From Dehalococcoidia bacterium (GTDB lineage Bacteria > Chloroflexota > Dehalococcoidia > Tepidiformales > Tepidiformaceae), in NCBI GenBank assembly GCA_020853755.1, contig JADYYG010000012.1, positions 1-35,069 on the forward strand: a stretch of 35,069 nt of DNA, given 5' to 3'. A program made the position numbers and the translations under genes. Shown here piece by piece: positions 15,434-23,729 of this stretch; position 1 is the first letter of the stretch; the number at the start of each line of letters is the position of its first letter. The notes under the pieces were generated by a model that was not told where the DNA came from, did no database searches, and saw nothing but the letters and a program-made list of their open reading frames with translations.

Positions 15434-16690
15434 TTAGACGAGGACGCCGTCCGCGAGGAGGTCGGCGATTTCGTCCATGTTGAGCCCGATGATCCGTTCG
15501 CAGACGTCCATGGTGTGTTCTCCCAGCAGGGGCGATGGTCCCGGCACATCGCCCGGGGTCTCGGAGAGCACGGCGGCCGGGCCGTCATGCGCTTCGCGGC
15601 CTGCTTCGGGATGGTTCACGTAGCGGTAGTAGCCGCGGGCCTTCATGTGCGGGTCGCGGTCGAGCATATCCTGGGCGTTCTGGACGACCCCTGCCGGGAC
15701 ACCGGCGGTCTGCAGGGTTGCGGCGGCGTCCTCTGCCTTCAGGCCTGCTGTCCAATTACCGATGAGCGCTTCCAGGTCGTCTTCGTTCGCCTTCCGGGCC
15801 GCGAAGGTCGCGAACTTCGGGTCCGATGCGGCATCGGCGTGGCCGAGGGCTTTCGTGGCGGCCTGCCATTCGGCGTCCGTCCGGCAGGCGATAACGACCC
15901 AGCGGTCGTTCGAACCGACCGACTCGGGGTCGTCGGCGCAGCGGAAGGCGCCGTGCGGTGCGGCCGAGATGCTGCGGTTGCCATTCCGCGTGGGGTTCGT
16001 CCCGTTGACCAGGCGCTCGGGGACGGCCGTGCCCAGCGTGTTCACCACTGACTCGAGCTGCGGCAGTTCGATGCATTGACCTTTGCCGGTCCGCTTGCGG
16101 TAGCGGAGGGCGGCCAGCATGGCGGTCACCGTATGCCCGGGATTAACGACATAATCGGGATAGTTCGTCCCAATCCCGAACGGCGGCCGGTTCGGGAAGC
16201 CAGACATCTCGCTCAGGCCGGTGACCGGTGTGAGCACGGCGCCGAAGCCGAGGAAGTCCCGGTGCGGGCCTTCCATCCCCTGCATCGGGGCGTAGGCCGC
16301 GATAAGCCGCGGGTTCACGCGAGAAAGCTGCTTATAGGTCAGGTTCCACTTCTCGACGACGCGCGGCGTGAAGTTCGTGAGGAAGATGTCGCACTTTTCG
16401 ATGAGGCGATAGGCGATCTCCTGGCCCTTCTCAACATTCAGGTTCAGTTGGAGCGAAAGCTTGCCGCAGTTGTAGTTGTTGAAGTAGCCGGAGACGTTGT
16501 AGCCCTCTTTGAAGGTGCCGTCCGGGTTCATGGCGAAGGGGTGGCCGCGGCGCAGCCCGTCGAGCTTCGCTTCCGACTCGACGCGGATGACTTCGGCGCC
16601 GAATTGGGCGAGGGTGTTTCCGGCGATTGGCCCGGCCCCGAACCAGGAGAAGTCGCCGACGCGGAGGCCTTCGAGTGGTCGCTTTGTCAT
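15434..16690 (-). CDS. CaiB/BaiF family III CoA-transferase, copy A
   Basis: This 418-residue protein is a family III CoA-transferase. The N-terminus LEGLRVGDFSWFGAGPIAGNTLAQFGAEVI is typical, and the nucleophile Asp is likely Asp179 in the segment NYPDYVVNPGHT. LRYRKRTGKGQCIELPQ follows, and the C-terminus ends near residue 418 with the closing swapped-dimer helix. These enzymes move CoA between organic acids through an aspartyl-CoA anhydride and act as interlocked dimers. The acid substrate is not predictable. An AAGGAG site lies 6 bases before the ATG. It starts 14 bases after the second CoA-transferase and is the last gene of a three-gene operon headed by a nitronate-monooxygenase-like protein. 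Adjacent CaiB paralogues can form heteromers, as in some hydrocarbon-succinate CoA-transferases. Confidence 0.92.
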   Translation of the reverse strand: MTKRPLEGLRVGDFSWFGAGPIAGNTLAQFGAEVIRVESEAKLDGLRRGHPFAMNPDGTFKEGYNVSGYFNNYNCGKLSLQLNLNVEKGQEIAYRLIEKCDIFLTNFTPRVVEKWNLTYKQLSRVNPRLIAAYAPMQGMEGPHRDFLGFGAVLTPVTGLSEMSGFPNRPPFGIGTNYPDYVVNPGHTVTAMLAALRYRKRTGKGQCIELPQLESVVNTLGTAVPERLVNGTNPTRNGNRSISAAPHGAFRCADDPESVGSNDRWVVIACRTDAEWQAATKALGHADAASDPKFATFAARKANEDDLEALIGNWTAGLKAEDAAATLQTAGVPAGVVQNAQDMLDRDPHMKARGYYRYVNHPEAGREAHDGPAAVLSETPGDVPGPSPLLGEHTMDVCERIIGLNMDEIADLLADGVLV

Positions 16691-16704
16691 GGGATTCTCC
16701 TTTC

Positions 16705-17937
16705 TTACAGGGCGCTGAGGACGGCTGCGGTGTGCTCACCCAGGCGCGGCGGTCGCTGCACGGTTGCGGGGCTTTCGGAGAGCCGGTACGGCGGGCCGGG
16801 GAACTCGACCGGGGAGTCGCCGACCGGGTTCGGGAACGTGATGTACCAGTTCCGGCTGCGTAGCTGGGTGTTCTCTGCCAGGTCGGCCGGCTTCGAAACG
16901 ATGCCGATGAGCAGGCGGCGATGCTGGCCCTCTTCGTACGCCTCTTTCGCTGTCTTGGATTCGAAGAACCTGCCGATCACATCGTTGATGTGGGGAAGGT
17001 GGCCGATGATCTGGGCGGCGCGACTGGGATCGCCCATCAGCTGAGTGAGGAAGCCCATGTTCATGGCGGCGATGATCTCCCGGTAAGGGTCTTCGTCGAG
17101 GTCCTCCTGCATCCCTTCTTCGCGCATCCAGTCGACGAGCGCGGGAAGGTCTTCGCCCGCAGGCGCGATGATGAAGAGGAGGACGTAGCCGTCCTTCGCC
17201 TTGAGCGTGCCGGCGCCGGGGAGCCGGAGTGGGATCGCGCCGAGTTCCCCCGTGCGAACCCGGTTCTTCTTCTGGAAGTCCCACGACTGCATGGCCGTCT
17301 CCTGGGACATCGAGCAGGCTTCCTGGGCGGACACGTCGACTTGCTGACCCTGGCCGGTTTCCTCGGCGTGGAGGAGGGCGATCATCGAGCCCTGGGCGGC
17401 GTGGATGCTCGCCGAAATGTCGGCCTGGTGGCCGTAGATCATGTTCGGGGGGTCAGCCATCTCCCCGGCCAACGTCATGATGCCGCTCGTTGCCTGGCCG
17501 ACGATGTCGGAGTAGGCCCAGTTGGCGTGCGGTCCGGTCTGGCCGAACCCGGTGACCGAGGTGTAGACCAGCGACGGCTTTTCGGCGTGGAGCTGGGCAT
17601 AGCCGAGGCCACGCGCGGCGAGGAAGCCCACCGGGTTGTCCTCGATAACGATGTCGGCCGACAGTGCGAGCTGCTTCGCTTTGGCGCGGTCTGAGGCGTC
17701 TTCGATGTCGAGTACGACCGACTTCTTCGATGTGTTGTGGACCCAGAAGGCGAGGCTTGCGTTCGGCTCACCATCGTGGCCAGTGACGAAGGGGCCGGCA
17801 TTGCGCTGGCGGCCACCCCCCGGGGGCTCGACCTTGATCACGTCTGCGCCGAGGTCTGCCAGGAGCTTCCCGCAGTAAGCCCCGGTCTCATCAGTGAACT
17901 CGACGACGCGCACGCCTTCGAGGGCTCGTTCAACCAT
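16705..17937 (-). CDS. CaiB/BaiF family III CoA-transferase, copy B
   Basis: This 410-residue protein is a second family III CoA-transferase, clearly divergent from the adjacent copy. It opens LEGVRVVEFTDETGAYCGKLLADLGADVIKVEPPGGGRQR, with the CoA-binding ADVIKVEPP segment better conserved than in copy A. The nucleophile Asp is likely Asp173 (YGHQADISAS). GQGQQVDVSAQEA and PRLGEHTAAVL close the domain. It starts 3 bases after the upstream stop codon, with a GGAGG site 8 bases before the ATG, so it is translated on the same message as the nitronate-monooxygenase-like gene. The pair probably works together or on successive acids of one pathway; which acids cannot be read here. Confidence 0.92.
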   Translation of the reverse strand: MVERALEGVRVVEFTDETGAYCGKLLADLGADVIKVEPPGGGRQRNAGPFVTGHDGEPNASLAFWVHNTSKKSVVLDIEDASDRAKAKQLALSADIVIEDNPVGFLAARGLGYAQLHAEKPSLVYTSVTGFGQTGPHANWAYSDIVGQATSGIMTLAGEMADPPNMIYGHQADISASIHAAQGSMIALLHAEETGQGQQVDVSAQEACSMSQETAMQSWDFQKKNRVRTGELGAIPLRLPGAGTLKAKDGYVLLFIIAPAGEDLPALVDWMREEGMQEDLDEDPYREIIAAMNMGFLTQLMGDPSRAAQIIGHLPHINDVIGRFFESKTAKEAYEEGQHRRLLIGIVSKPADLAENTQLRSRNWYITFPNPVGDSPVEFPGPPYRLSESPATVQRPPRLGEHTAAVLSAL

Positions 17938-17940
17938 TCC

Positions 17941-19110
17941 TTACGCCTCCGGAACTGCGGTGACACGCTGCTGCAGGTCACGGCCGAGGATTGCGGCGGC
18001 TTCGTTGACCATGTCGTGGAGGATGCTTGCCGCCGGGCGGATGTTCTTCAGCATGCCCGAAGCCTGGCCAGCGGCGTTCATGAGGAGATCCTCCCGCCCG
18101 GCCTGGCGCGCGGAGTAGATGAGGTCCTGGATGAGCATGCCCTGGATGCCCATCGGGAGCGCCTTGATACCTGACGCCTCGTAGGCTTCGATCAGCGGGT
18201 TCGTGATGTTGCGCATGGTCTTGCCGCTGTAGAGCCGCGTGATCTTGGTGTCCTCATCCGTGGCGGCGAGGACGCGCTGCTTCTGCATCTCAGGCTGGTT
18301 AGCCTCTTCGGAGACGAGGAACGCCGTCCCGCACCAGACGCCGATGGCGCCCATGGCGAGGGACGCTGCCAATCCGCGTCCATCGGCGATGCCGCCAGCA
18401 GCGATCACCGGCGTCGGCGAAACCGCGTCGATGACCTGGGGGACGAGCGCCATCGTGGCGATGCGACCGGTGTGGCCGCCGGCTTCCGTGCCCTGGGCCA
18501 CGACCGCGTCGGCGCCGATCCCGGCAACGCGCTTTGCGTTCTTCACATTGCCTACGAGCGAAAGCACCTTCGTGCCGTTGGCCTTCAGCCGCTCCATCCA
18601 CGGCGCCGGGCTGCCGAGACCCGAAGCGAAGACGGCCACCTTCTCCTCGATGACGACCTCCATTTGCTCGTCCGACATGCCGCCGGAGCGGCGGCGGGGC
18701 GCGGTGGCAGTCGAAGCAGGGCGCGGCGCCTGTTGCCACGGGATGCCAACTTCCTCGGCGACGCGTTTGAGTCCCTCGTAGGTCTCTTTCGGAATCAAGT
18801 CGCGCGGGTCGGGCGGCATCTCGCCGCTGGCCGCGCCGCCCATGAAGTTCGACGGCAGAAGGAGGTCCACGCCGAAGGGCTTGTCCGTCATGGAACGGAC
18901 TGTGTTGATCTCCTCGCGGAGCCGTTCGGCGCCGAACCCGGCGCCGCCGATGACGCCGAGTCCGCCCGCGTTCGAGACTGCGGCGACGAGCGGCGCCGTT
19001 GCTACCGGCCCGCTGATTCCGCCTGCAACGGGGCCCATACCTGCCAGGATAACGGGGTATTCGATCCCCAGCATGTCACAGAGAGATGTCCGCAAGACCG
19101 GTCGTGGCAC
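17941..19110 (-). CDS. Nitronate monooxygenase / 2-nitropropane dioxygenase-like flavoprotein
   Basis: This 389-residue FMN-dependent TIM-barrel protein belongs to the NMO/IMPDH-like group. It begins with the family opening SLCDMLGIEYPVILAGMGPVA and has SNAGGLGVIGG, the TEAGGHTGR segment with the conserved His, PVIAAGGIADG and the phosphate-binding MGAIGVWCGTAFL. True nitronate monooxygenases oxidise nitroalkanes; many relatives are enoyl-reductase- or oxidase-like, so the reaction is uncertain. An insertion of about 40 residues (polar, TATAPRRRSGG) lies around 150-190. The GTG at 19110 has a GGAGG site 7 bases upstream and shortens the open frame, whose upstream extension overlaps a divergent gene. 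It heads the operon with the two CoA-transferases, which suggests it works on a CoA-linked or acid substrate. Confidence 0.88.
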   Translation of the reverse strand: MPRPVLRTSLCDMLGIEYPVILAGMGPVAGGISGPVATAPLVAAVSNAGGLGVIGGAGFGAERLREEINTVRSMTDKPFGVDLLLPSNFMGGAASGEMPPDPRDLIPKETYEGLKRVAEEVGIPWQQAPRPASTATAPRRRSGGMSDEQMEVVIEEKVAVFASGLGSPAPWMERLKANGTKVLSLVGNVKNAKRVAGIGADAVVAQGTEAGGHTGRIATMALVPQVIDAVSPTPVIAAGGIADGRGLAASLAMGAIGVWCGTAFLVSEEANQPEMQKQRVLAATDEDTKITRLYSGKTMRNITNPLIEAYEASGIKALPMGIQGMLIQDLIYSARQAGREDLLMNAAGQASGMLKNIRPAASILHDMVNEAAAILGRDLQQRVTAVPEA

Positions 19111-19140
19111 GTGGCGCCTCCCCAAATCTGAATGGGGTTC

Positions 19141-19169
19141 ACTATACGTGACGAACGGGATCGTGGCAG
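19141..19169 (-). promoter_or_regulatory. Candidate promoter for the NMO/CoA-transferase operon
   Basis: On the minus strand a -10-like TATAGT (19141-19146) is preceded 17 bases upstream by a -35-like CTGCCA (19164-19169). The distance to the GTG at 19110 allows a leader of about 25 bases carrying the GGAGG site. The -35 match is only 4 of 6, so this is tentative. Confidence 0.35.
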
Positions 19170-19215
19170 GCCGGGGCCGCCCCTTGCCTAGACCGGCAAC
19201 CGGGCGCGGGCGAAG

Positions 19216-19458
19216 ATGAACCGCGTGAACAGTCCCGTTACGCCGTGGGTTCTTGCCGGCCGCATTCTTTCGATTATCGGCATGGCCTTCTTTTCGGCGG
19301 TGGCGATCCTCATGTTCATCATCCCGGAGTGGCTGTACGGCCTCATCGCCGTGGCCCTGTTCTGGCCGTTCTTCGGCCTCATCGTGCTGGTTGAACGCCA
19401 CCAGGCGAAGCACGGAATGATCGGCCCGGCCGTTGCTGACCCGGAAGACGCTGAGTAA
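19216..19458 (+). CDS. Small hypothetical membrane protein
   Basis: This 80-residue protein has two hydrophobic helices (VLAGRILSIIGMAFFSAVAILMFII and LYGLIAVALFWPFFGLIVLV) separated by a short PEWLYG loop, then a polar tail ending DPEDAE. It looks like a genuine small inner-membrane protein, but I recognise no family. The ATG at 19216 and a GTG three codons later are both possible starts, and neither has a strong ribosome binding site. It is divergent from the NMO/CoA-transferase operon and overlaps the start of the lipoprotein gene that follows, so the two plus-strand genes are probably one transcript. Confidence 0.65.
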   Translation: MNRVNSPVTPWVLAGRILSIIGMAFFSAVAILMFIIPEWLYGLIAVALFWPFFGLIVLVERHQAKHGMIGPAVADPEDAE

Positions 19459-20143
19459 GTGCGTCCGCGGCGCCGGCACAGCGATACACGTTCGCGCCCT
19501 GCGCCCGGCCTGGCTCTGCCTTGTGTTGGCTGTGTGTTTTGCGGCAGCCGCGTGTTCTGGCGGGAACACCTATGGTGAACTCAAGCCCCAACTCTGCACC
19601 CAGGAAGACGTCGGTCCGGACTACCAGCAACTCACCGACGGCGACTTTTCCGTCAGGGACCTGGCCGACCTTGGTCCGGATGCGGACAGGCGTGAAGGCG
19701 AACTGCGCGCGGCCGGCGCACGGCACGGGCGGTTCGTCCTCTTCAAGCAGTCGCTCCCGAAGCCCCCGTTCGAACCACCGGTGAACGTCGTCTGCCAGGC
19801 GTTGCAGTTCGATTCAGCAGCGTCTGCAAGCGCGTTCGTCGCCAACCTGAGACCGGACGATTCGCTCGCGACGACGGCGATGATCTGGATACCCCGGGGT
19901 GACCGGGCGTTCGCTGCCGAAGATGCCAGCAGGGAAGGTTCAGCGCGTTCAGCGCGGTTCACGATTCGCGCAGGTTCTGGCGAAGAGCGGATGAACGCCG
20001 TCTACCAGGCGGTCGCACGCGGCGACGTCGTGCTCACGATGGTGGTCGGCGAAGCAGATGGGACGCCGAGCGCCGAGCAAGGTACACGCTTCGCCGAGAC
20101 GGTCGCCGCCCGTGATGCCCGGCTGGGCCGGGAAGGCCGCTGA
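19433..20143 (+). CDS. Hypothetical lipoprotein
   Basis: This secreted protein of up to 236 residues has a hydrophobic signal (AWLCLVLAVCFAAAAC) ending in a lipobox AAAC-S, so the mature protein would be lipid-anchored and about 200 residues long. The mature part has no recognised domain; it alternates strands and helices, with an ALQFDSAASASAFVANL helix and an AVYQAVARGDVVLTMVVG strand near the end. This pattern is seen in small lipoproteins that carry an NTF2- or cystatin-like fold, but that is a guess. The start is uncertain: a TTG at 19433 overlaps the preceding gene, and no ATG or GTG lies before the signal. It ends 8 bases from the convergent cyclophilin gene. Confidence 0.65.
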   Translation: MLTRKTLSKCVRGAGTAIHVRALRPAWLCLVLAVCFAAAACSGGNTYGELKPQLCTQEDVGPDYQQLTDGDFSVRDLADLGPDADRREGELRAAGARHGRFVLFKQSLPKPPFEPPVNVVCQALQFDSAASASAFVANLRPDDSLATTAMIWIPRGDRAFAAEDASREGSARSARFTIRAGSGEERMNAVYQAVARGDVVLTMVVGEADGTPSAEQGTRFAETVAARDARLGREGR

Positions 20144-20150
20144 GGGCCCG

Positions 20151-20981
20151 TTACTTCGCTTCGATAGTGATGGTGCTGATGGTGATCGGCGGGTTCGGCT
20201 TCTCGCCCTGGGTCGGGGCGTTCGCGATCGCGTCGACGACGTCCATCCCTGAGACGACCTCGGCGAACGGGTAGAACTTATTCCCGCTCGGGTTGTTGTA
20301 GTCGAGCGATGGGTTGTCCTTCACGTTGATGAACCACTGGCTGCCGAACTCGGAGGCGCCGCTGACCTTGGCCATGCTCAGGGTGCCGCGCTTGTTGGCG
20401 ATCTCGTTCGGCTCGTCCTTCGTGGTGTAACCCGGGCCACCGCTGCCGGAGCCGGTCGGGTCGCCCGCCTGGATGACGAAGTTCTTCGCCACGCGATGGA
20501 AGGTAATCCCGTCGAAGAAACCCTTCTGGGCGAGGAAAACGAAGCTGTTCACGGTGTTCGGCGCCTTGTCCGCGAAGAGGTTCAGGACGATGTCGCCCTT
20601 CGAGGTCTTGATCGTCGCCGTGTACTTCTTCGATGCGTCGACCACCTGTTCGGCGGCGGTGAACTGCTTGTTGTTCGCGGTCGGGCTGGCGCCGGGCGAG
20701 GCGCTGGCATCAGCGGTGGCGCTGCTGGACGGTGTTGGCGTCTGGAGGTCGGCGGCCTGGTTGGCGTTCGTGCCAACGCGGCTGGTGAACAGTGCCGTCC
20801 CGACGGTCACGATCGCGACGACGACGCCGATGATCGCGAAGAGCTTGATATTCCCGAAGATGTTCATCGGGAAGCCGGGCTTGTAGATCTCGTTGGGAGA
20901 CGTGTTGCCCAGGGAGTAGGAGCGCTGGCGCGATTGCTCCTGCCGCAGATGGTGCAGCTCGCGCTTTCGTCGTTTTGCCAC
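20151..20981 (-). CDS. Membrane-anchored cyclophilin-type peptidyl-prolyl isomerase
   Basis: This protein of about 276 residues has a basic cytoplasmic N-terminus (AKRRKRELHHLRQEQSRQRS), one transmembrane helix (IKLFAIIGVVVAIVTVGTALF) and a Ser/Thr/Ala/Pro linker. A cyclophilin domain spans the C-terminal 170 residues. Family segments are GDIVLNLFADKAPNTVNSFVFL, FDGITFHRVAKNFVIQAGDP (with the catalytic Arg after FHR) and SQWFINVKDNPSLD. The usual active-site Trp region is altered. The enzyme would speed proline isomerisation during folding of exported proteins. The GTG at 20981 gives the basic N-terminus and has a GAGG site about 10 bases upstream. The topology resembles other cyclophilins on the outer face of the membrane. 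Confidence 0.88.
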   Translation of the reverse strand: MAKRRKRELHHLRQEQSRQRSYSLGNTSPNEIYKPGFPMNIFGNIKLFAIIGVVVAIVTVGTALFTSRVGTNANQAADLQTPTPSSSATADASASPGASPTANNKQFTAAEQVVDASKKYTATIKTSKGDIVLNLFADKAPNTVNSFVFLAQKGFFDGITFHRVAKNFVIQAGDPTGSGSGGPGYTTKDEPNEIANKRGTLSMAKVSGASEFGSQWFINVKDNPSLDYNNPSGNKFYPFAEVVSGMDVVDAIANAPTQGEKPNPPITISTITIEAK

Positions 20982-21032
20982 GTTGGAAGACCTCGAAGTT
21001 GGGAGCGGCCACATCGGGATCCGCTGTTCGCC

Positions 21033-21038
21033 AGTATA
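21033..21038 (-). promoter_or_regulatory. Candidate -10 box of the cyclophilin gene
   Basis: The minus strand reads TATACT, one change from the consensus TATAAT, about 52 bases before the GTG at 20981. No good -35 box is present at 16-18 bases further upstream, so the promoter call is weak. Confidence 0.3.
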
Positions 21039-21089
21039 CGAACGGCCCGGATAGGGGCCATAAACCTCCGGAAACCGGGGGTAAGGCCG

Positions 21090-22634
21090 CTACCGCGCGC
21101 CGTGGCCGAGACGGGCCAGTTCCTCGCGAGCCACGTCGCGGTCGTCCCAGGGGACGCTCTCGTGGCCGAAGACGATGGACTTCTCGTGACCCTTCCCGGC
21201 GATGAGGACGATGTCGCCCGGGCGAGCGCGCTGGAGGGCTGCGCGGATAGCTTCGCGCCGGTCTTCGATTTCGAGGAAGTCCTTCCCACGAACGCGCCCG
21301 GCGCCTTCGGCATGGCGGCCGATTTCGCGCACGATAGCGCCGGGGTCTTCGGTGCGCGGGTCTTCATTGGTGAAGACGGCGAAGTCCGCGCCTTCGGCAG
21401 CTGCCCGGCCAACGCCGAAGCGGCGTCCGGGGTCGCGCTCGCCGGCGGCGCCGACAACGATGATGAGCCTGTCGCGGGTCACGTCGCGCAGCACTTCGAG
21501 CACTGTGCGCACGGCTTCGCCGGTGTGGGCGTAGTCGACGATGACCTCGAACGGCTGGCCAGCATCGATGCGTTCCATCCGGCCGGGGACGCCCGTGCAA
21601 CTCGCCAACCCGCGCCCAATGTCCGGAAGACTCGCTCCGCAGGCCAGGGCCGCTCCCGTCGCGGCCAGCGCGTTCATGATGTTGAACATCGCCGGCAACT
21701 GGATCGAGGTATCGACGCGCGCATCGGGGGTCTCGATGCGGAAGTCCGCGCCGTCGGGCCGGAGGATGATGTTGCGCGCGGTCACCGTGGCGTCGCGCGC
21801 ATCGAGGCCGTAGCGAATGGGTGTCGCCCCGGTGCGCCAGAGCATGGCGTTCGCCGACGGGTCATCGGCATTGACCACGGCAGCCTTGGGGACGCCTTTG
21901 TCCACGCTCTCGTCGAGCGCTGCAAAGAGGAGCCCTTTGGCCTCGCGGTAGGCATCGAACGTCTTGTGGAAGTCGAGGTGGTCGCCGGTGATGTTCGTGA
22001 AGACCGCGACGTCGTACTCGCAGTGGTCGAGGCGGTTGAGCGCCAGCCCGTGGCTCGTGCTCTCGACGATGGCGAAGTCGCAGCCGGCATCGGCCATGCG
22101 GCGAAGGAGACGCTGGACCTCGGGCGCCTCGGGGGTAGTCATGCGGTCGGTGACCTTGCCTGCTTCCCCGGGGAAGTAGGTGTCCACCGTGCCGAGCCTT
22201 CCGGTCACTCCGCCTGCTGCTTCGAGGACGGACGTGAGCAGGTGTGAGGTGGTCGTCTTGCCGTCGGTGCCGGTGATGCCGATAACGGTCATTTCCCGGC
22301 CGGGGTGGCCGTAGAACCAGGCTGCCGCACTCGCGAGCGCGGGCCTTGTCCGCGGAACAGAAACGACCGCGAGCGTGTCCGGCAGGTTCGCGATGGCATC
22401 GGCGTGATCAGCCTGGATCACGACTGCCGACGCGCCAGCGGCGCCAACCTGCGCGAGAAACTGGTGGCCATCGACCGTGAACCCCGGGATGGCGACGAAG
22501 AGCGTCCCCGGCCCGGCGCGCCGTGAATCATGTTCGATGGCCGAAACGATGGTGTCGCGCTCACCGCGAAGGAGCCGCCCGCCCGGGAGTTCGTCCAGCA
22601 GGGAGGCAAGCGTGCGCGGGTCTTGGTCAGTCAT
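21090..22634 (-). CDS. murE: UDP-MurNAc-L-Ala-D-Glu ligase (MurE type)
   Basis: This 514-residue Mur ligase adds the third residue of the peptidoglycan stem peptide. An N-terminal UDP-binding domain (1-110) is followed by the ATP P-loop GTDGKTT at 122-128, the ESTSHGLALNR segment, NITGDHLDFH, the carbamylated Lys in YREAKG (about 233), and a C-terminal domain with VDYAHTG and VVGAAGERDPGRR. The third-residue specificity loop reads NEDPRTEDP at 423-431. That resembles the DNPR motif of diaminopimelate-adding enzymes but has an Asp in place of the second Asn, so mDAP is not certain and lysine or ornithine is possible. The ATG at 22634 has an AGGA site 8 bases upstream; longer frames overlap the Nudix gene. 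It is away from any division/cell-wall cluster. Confidence 0.93.
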   Translation of the reverse strand: MTDQDPRTLASLLDELPGGRLLRGERDTIVSAIEHDSRRAGPGTLFVAIPGFTVDGHQFLAQVGAAGASAVVIQADHADAIANLPDTLAVVSVPRTRPALASAAAWFYGHPGREMTVIGITGTDGKTTTSHLLTSVLEAAGGVTGRLGTVDTYFPGEAGKVTDRMTTPEAPEVQRLLRRMADAGCDFAIVESTSHGLALNRLDHCEYDVAVFTNITGDHLDFHKTFDAYREAKGLLFAALDESVDKGVPKAAVVNADDPSANAMLWRTGATPIRYGLDARDATVTARNIILRPDGADFRIETPDARVDTSIQLPAMFNIMNALAATGAALACGASLPDIGRGLASCTGVPGRMERIDAGQPFEVIVDYAHTGEAVRTVLEVLRDVTRDRLIIVVGAAGERDPGRRFGVGRAAAEGADFAVFTNEDPRTEDPGAIVREIGRHAEGAGRVRGKDFLEIEDRREAIRAALQRARPGDIVLIAGKGHEKSIVFGHESVPWDDRDVAREELARLGHGAR

Positions 22635-22683
22635 CTGGCCGATCCTACCGGGGTGTCTGGCCAATGTCGCTGGGCTGGCAGGG

Positions 22684-23289
22684 TTACAGCGCGTGGAGGA
22701 TGTCGAGGAAGTTGCCGAGCATCCGCGCTGTGGCGCCCCAGATGAGGTCGTCGCCGAATTGGTAGCTCTGGAACTCGTACTCGCGGCCGTTGATAACCCT
22801 GCGGTCGGGAATGAGGTTGTGCGGGTCCTGGAGGTGGCTGAGCGGGACCTCCAGCAGGTAGGCGACCTCCTCGTGGCTGAAGGTCCACTCGTACGGGTAG
22901 CGTTCGAGCCAGCCGACGAACGGGGTGACCAGGAAGTTCGAGATTGTCGCCATGTCGTCGAGTTGGCCGAGGATTTCGATGTCGGCTGGGACGACGCCGA
23001 TCTCCTCGTGGGTCTCGCGCAGTGCTGTCTGCAAGACCGAATCGTCCTCGGGGTCCGAGGCGCCTCCGGGGAAGCTGATCTGGCCCTTGTGGTCGCGAAC
23101 CGAGTCGGTGCGCTTCTGGAAGATGATGTGGGGCCCGGTCGGCCGTTCGTGCAGGATGAGCAGCACGCCAGCGGGCGGGAGCGGCGGGTCCGGCCGTTGT
23201 TCGATCGGCTCATACCCGGCGAGGAGTTCCCTGACACGGCGCTTCAGGGCCTCGTCGCCGTTCGCCTGTTCCCCGCGTTCGAAGGTCAC
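22684..23289 (-). CDS. Nudix hydrolase, probable CoA pyrophosphatase
   Basis: This 201-residue protein carries a Nudix box at about 75-98 (FPGGASDPEDDSVLQTALRE then THEEIG). The preceding RTDSVRDHKGQISFPGG is the UPF0035-type extension that marks the CoA-specific subfamily (NudL/PCD1-like), which splits CoA and its derivatives into phosphopantetheines and 3',5'-ADP. The GTG start overlaps the stop codon of the preceding gene as GTGA, so it is coupled to the hypothetical 147-residue protein and the APH-type kinase. The operon of a kinase, a small partner and a CoA pyrophosphatase is consistent with a CoA-thioester pathway. It ends 49 bases before murE. Confidence 0.9.
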   Translation of the reverse strand: MTFERGEQANGDEALKRRVRELLAGYEPIEQRPDPPLPPAGVLLILHERPTGPHIIFQKRTDSVRDHKGQISFPGGASDPEDDSVLQTALRETHEEIGVVPADIEILGQLDDMATISNFLVTPFVGWLERYPYEWTFSHEEVAYLLEVPLSHLQDPHNLIPDRRVINGREYEFQSYQFGDDLIWGATARMLGNFLDILHAL

Positions 23290-23729
23290 CCGAGCCGCAC
23301 CGCGAACTGCCGCCGCTTCGTCGATTCGACCAGTTCGGCCCAGATGCGTTCGTTGAAAGCTCGCGCCTCGTCGCTATCCACGGATTCAACCGCTGCGTGA
23401 AGCGCGATGAGTCCCTTGCGCAGCGCGTCGTTCTCCGCCTGCAGTGAGGAAATGCGGAAGTCCGCCGCCGGCGGAGTCGCGAGAGCCGCCTCGACTGACT
23501 TCGCCGCCGTTCCGGCCAGCGGGAGGCCGTCGCTCAACAGTTGCCGGGTGGCCCGGTTCTCGACGACGAGCCGGTCTGCGCCGCGCTCGCACTCCTCGGC
23601 TATCCAGAACAGCAGCTGCCCCGCGATCCCGACGGTCTGCTGCCCGAAAGGAGTGCGGGTTTCGCCCATGACGTTGGTGAGCAGGTTGAGGGCGACGCCC
23701 TGGAGCGTGCGTGATGTGTCAGGGCGCAT
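23286..23729 (-). CDS. Hypothetical helical protein coupled to an APH-type kinase
   Basis: This 147-residue protein is predicted almost wholly helical. It opens with RTLQGVALNLLTNVMGET, continues VGIAGQLLFWIAEECERGADRL and RATRQLLSDG, and ends in a long heptad-like stretch (SSLQAENDALRKGLIALHAAVESVD) and an AFNERIWAEL helix. I recognise no named domain. Its ATG overlaps the stop codon of the phosphotransferase gene (TAATG), and its stop overlaps the Nudix start (GTGA), so the three are tightly coupled. This matches the arrangement of LvaA and LvaB of levulinate catabolism, where a small DUF6285-type protein supports an APH-fold kinase acting on 4-hydroxyacyl-CoA. The likeness is from gene order and size only. 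Confidence 0.7.
   Translation of the reverse strand: MRPDTSRTLQGVALNLLTNVMGETRTPFGQQTVGIAGQLLFWIAEECERGADRLVVENRATRQLLSDGLPLAGTAAKSVEAALATPPAADFRISSLQAENDALRKGLIALHAAVESVDSDEARAFNERIWAELVESTKRRQFAVRLG

Noticed and set aside
20496..22247. A 583-codon plus-strand open frame opposite the cyclophilin and murE genes.
   Set aside because: It spans two real minus-strand genes and the promoter between them, and has the repetitive composition of an antisense shadow.
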